Under the pieces are notes generated by a model. It searched no databases, was not told where the DNA came from, and was given only the letters and a program-made list of their open reading frames with translations. A stretch of DNA of 64,000 nucleotides from Solea solea (taxonomy: Eukaryota > Chordata > Actinopteri > Pleuronectiformes > Soleidae), in assembly GCF_958295425.1 (NCBI RefSeq), contig NC_081145.1:14847443-14911442 (forward strand), written 5' to 3'. Positions 59,794-64,000 of this stretch are shown here, piece by piece (the stretch's first letter is position 1; each line of letters starts with the position of its first letter). The translations under genes were made by a program, and so were the position numbers.

Positions 59794-60504
59794 GACTGTC
59801 CGACATGTGGAGTGCTCTTAGGTCAACAGCAAAAATGTATGCTTTACTTAACTACCATGCTGTGTCACAAGTCAGTGGCACACAAACTGTACATCTGTCA
59901 TCCTCTTTGTACTATTGGGAGCATAGTGGATGAACTTACCACAGCAGCACACACAGGGCACAGAGGACAGAAGGAGGCAGACTTGTTATCAGGAACCACC
60001 TTTCAGGAATTGAAACTCACAAAAAAAAAAAAAAACACTTGAGTTTTATGATAAAAGTTTTACCAAAAGAAACCAGCAACAGAAAATCTGGCTTTTGATA
60101 TGTAGATTTCCTCTCATACATGAATTGGAGATGCTGGACTGATCCACTGGAGAGCTACAAACTGTGGTCAGTTACTCTGAGCTTCAAGGCGTGGAGTCAT
60201 TACAAGTGCAGGTGTGTGAGCTGTTTAGTTCTTCAGTCGAGTGTCTCCAAACTCACCACGAACAGTCCTCCTTGTTGGACTGCTGCAGGGTACATCAGAT
60301 CAGTCTCAACGTCTTTCTAATCTTTGTCTTTCTATATTATCAGTGTTGACATTTTTATCGAAATTATATAAGTGGGAGGAGCGCAAAAATCTTTTGACTG
60401 GAGTTTTCTATCCAGGTGCCATGATTGGAAACTGACCCAACCCGGCCAAGTCAGCGTTTACGTGAATCTTGAAAACCACAGCATGTCCCTCACAAAACCA
60501 AAAC

Positions 60505-60510
60505 AATAAA
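60505..60510 (+). terminator. tmem266: candidate proximal tmem266 polyadenylation signal
   Basis: AATAAA about 710 bp after the stop codon. Confidence 0.4.
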
Positions 60511-60791
60511 AAAGAGCTACCTGCATATGATAGATTTCGTATCATTCAGGTCTTAAGTATTACCTTTTTATGAATTCTGAGGCTATGTAAATATTTCAGG
60601 TTGGGTTTGACGATGTCACATTTAAAATAAAGAGGGACTAGCACTAAAACACCAAGTTGGAAAAAGAAAATTATAAAGCATGAAACCTTCAAGATTTGCC
60701 TTTTAAATATTGCAAACTAACCTAGTTCATTGTACTGTCAACAGGCTTTTTTTATCTTGACCATGGAAGGAGGGCATTATAAAATGAACCC

Positions 60792-60797
60792 AATAAA
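60792..60797 (+). terminator. tmem266: candidate distal tmem266 polyadenylation signal
   Basis: AATAAA about 1 kb after the stop codon. It lies only 53 bp from the oppositely oriented etfa signal. Confidence 0.4.
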
Positions 60798-60850
60798 AGG
60801 AACAATGTGGCAAAAATGACATGATAGTTATTAGTTGTGGATTTAATGGT

Positions 60851-60856
60851 TTTATT
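60851..60856 (-). terminator. etfa: candidate etfa polyadenylation signal
   Basis: AATAAA on the minus strand about 365 bp after the etfa stop codon. Confidence 0.5.
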
Positions 60857-61221
60857 TCAAGAGCACCTCAATAATTACATCCTCTTGGGTTACATGAACA
60901 GCTCCATCTCACAGCCAACTACTGTACATAAGAGTCACAAGTCTGAAGACAAGGTAAGCTTTTCCCAAAGATGTCTTTTGCTGTACCTTGATATAAAATA
61001 AAAATTACAACCCTGTGTGCTACAGGAGGCACAAAGGTATGTACAAAGATGTTCACCGACGATTAATGCTCGTACACTATTCATAAAAACTGGCATTTAT
61101 TTCAATTGTGAGAGCCTTCTGCTGTCCACAAGATGGTGACGCAATTATTTCTCCACACGGGCTCTCACAGTTTACTGAGGTCGCTCTTACCGACGTGCAG
61201 TGGAGCTTCACGTTGTTTCTC

Positions 61222-63147
<1,926 letters not shown>

Positions 63148-63273
63148 CTGTGGACATGAAGAGAAAACAACCAGACAAGTTTTTCTTCCTTGTTGACGTG
63201 AAGTGTAATCACAGGGTTTTCTGACTGATGGTACAATGAACACTGTTATGTAAACTATAAGAGAATGCTGGGA

Positions 63274-63331
<58 letters not shown>

Positions 63332-64000
63332 GATGAAAACTGCTGGGAAAACCACCTCCAGTGAGTATTTTAATTCGTCGGTGCAGCAGAGCAAATATGA
63401 TAAGTCTGTCTTAAAGGTCCAGGAAATGTAATAGTGTAAAGGTATTTATCACAGAAAAATATACATTTGTACTTTTATAAATTGCACTTTAATAAGCAGA
63501 GAGTAAATACTATCTAGCATTTAGCATTCAACTAAATATACAATGCAAAAACTTATCTCACTGAATTTACTAAATTGGTGGGGTGGGAATAAACAAACAA
63601 AAAATTGAAATCACAAAAAAAAAACTTCTACAGGCCTGTCATAACATTTTGAAAATCCAGTTCGGACGGTCAGCCCTGGTCTGAGACTCTGACCAGACAT
63701 CAATGCACTCTCTGCCTTAATGGAACAGCTAAATCATTTAGCGCACTAAATGTGCCATCAAGAGCATTTTGCAGGGCCTAATGTGTGGATAATCACAGCT
63801 GAGCTAACCCTGCTGAATCACATAATGGGAACTTAACCTTTTTAAAAGGGCAGCGCAGACATCCTGATGATACTAGACTGCAAGTATGCCAACAGCTAAC
63901 AGCCATTTATCCCGTGCAGTCGGTTTATAAAGACTGATGACTGAGTTCAAAAGGTTCCTGCCTTTAAACATATTTACATTGGCAGCAAGTCACATTTTAA
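63148..64000 (-). other. etfa: etfa intron running off the window
   Basis: No further etfa exon recognised. Contains the GT microsatellite listed separately. Confidence 0.5.
63276..63327 (+). repeat. (GT)n microsatellite
   Basis: About 26 GT units, the longest pure dinucleotide run in the window. Confidence 0.97.

Overview
The window is vertebrate nuclear DNA, almost certainly from a ray-finned (teleost) fish. The genes are multi-exon with GT-AG introns. Their products match vertebrate proteins, while the compact introns, many CA/GT microsatellites, Tc1-like debris and a fish-type dispersed repeat point to a teleost. No prokaryotic or viral gene is present. Exon coordinates were read by hand from splice sites, reading phase and protein similarity recalled from the families; no alignment was run.

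Layout: (1) 1-6.2 kb, non-coding flank. (2) 6.3-17.1 kb, + strand, a complete tropomyosin gene (tpm1) with two promoters (exons 1a and 1b), two mutually exclusive exon pairs (2a/2b, 6a/6b) and two terminal exons (9a, 9d). (3) 18.1-21.3 kb, + strand, lactb, a mitochondrial serine beta-lactamase-like protein in six exons. (4) 22.7-23.4 kb, - strand, a small EGF-family membrane growth factor matching neuregulin-4 (nrg4), four coding exons. (5) about 25.2-60.8 kb, + strand, tmem266 (HVRP1), a voltage-sensor-domain protein with ten coding exons. (6) 60.85 kb to the right edge, - strand, the last three coding exons of etfa (electron transfer flavoprotein alpha).

The striking non-genic feature lies in the 11.7-kb tmem266 intron between the exons for the first and second membrane segments. 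About 80% of it (45.6-55.0 kb) is a 38-bp tandem repeat of roughly 230 units, with higher-order block structure, a perfect TGAC-T6-GTCA inverted repeat and a perfect TACTAAC branch-point heptamer in most units, and CpG-decay variants. Two non-repeat islands inside it each carry a tRNA-like sequence with A and B boxes. Elsewhere tmem266 has a perfect 38-bp tandem duplication that duplicates a 5' splice site, and an 18-C run just before another acceptor.

The genes do not form a pathway. The order nrg4-tmem266-etfa matches human 15q24, and tpm1-lactb matches human 15q22. Their direct adjacency here is a synteny junction relative to human chromosome 15.
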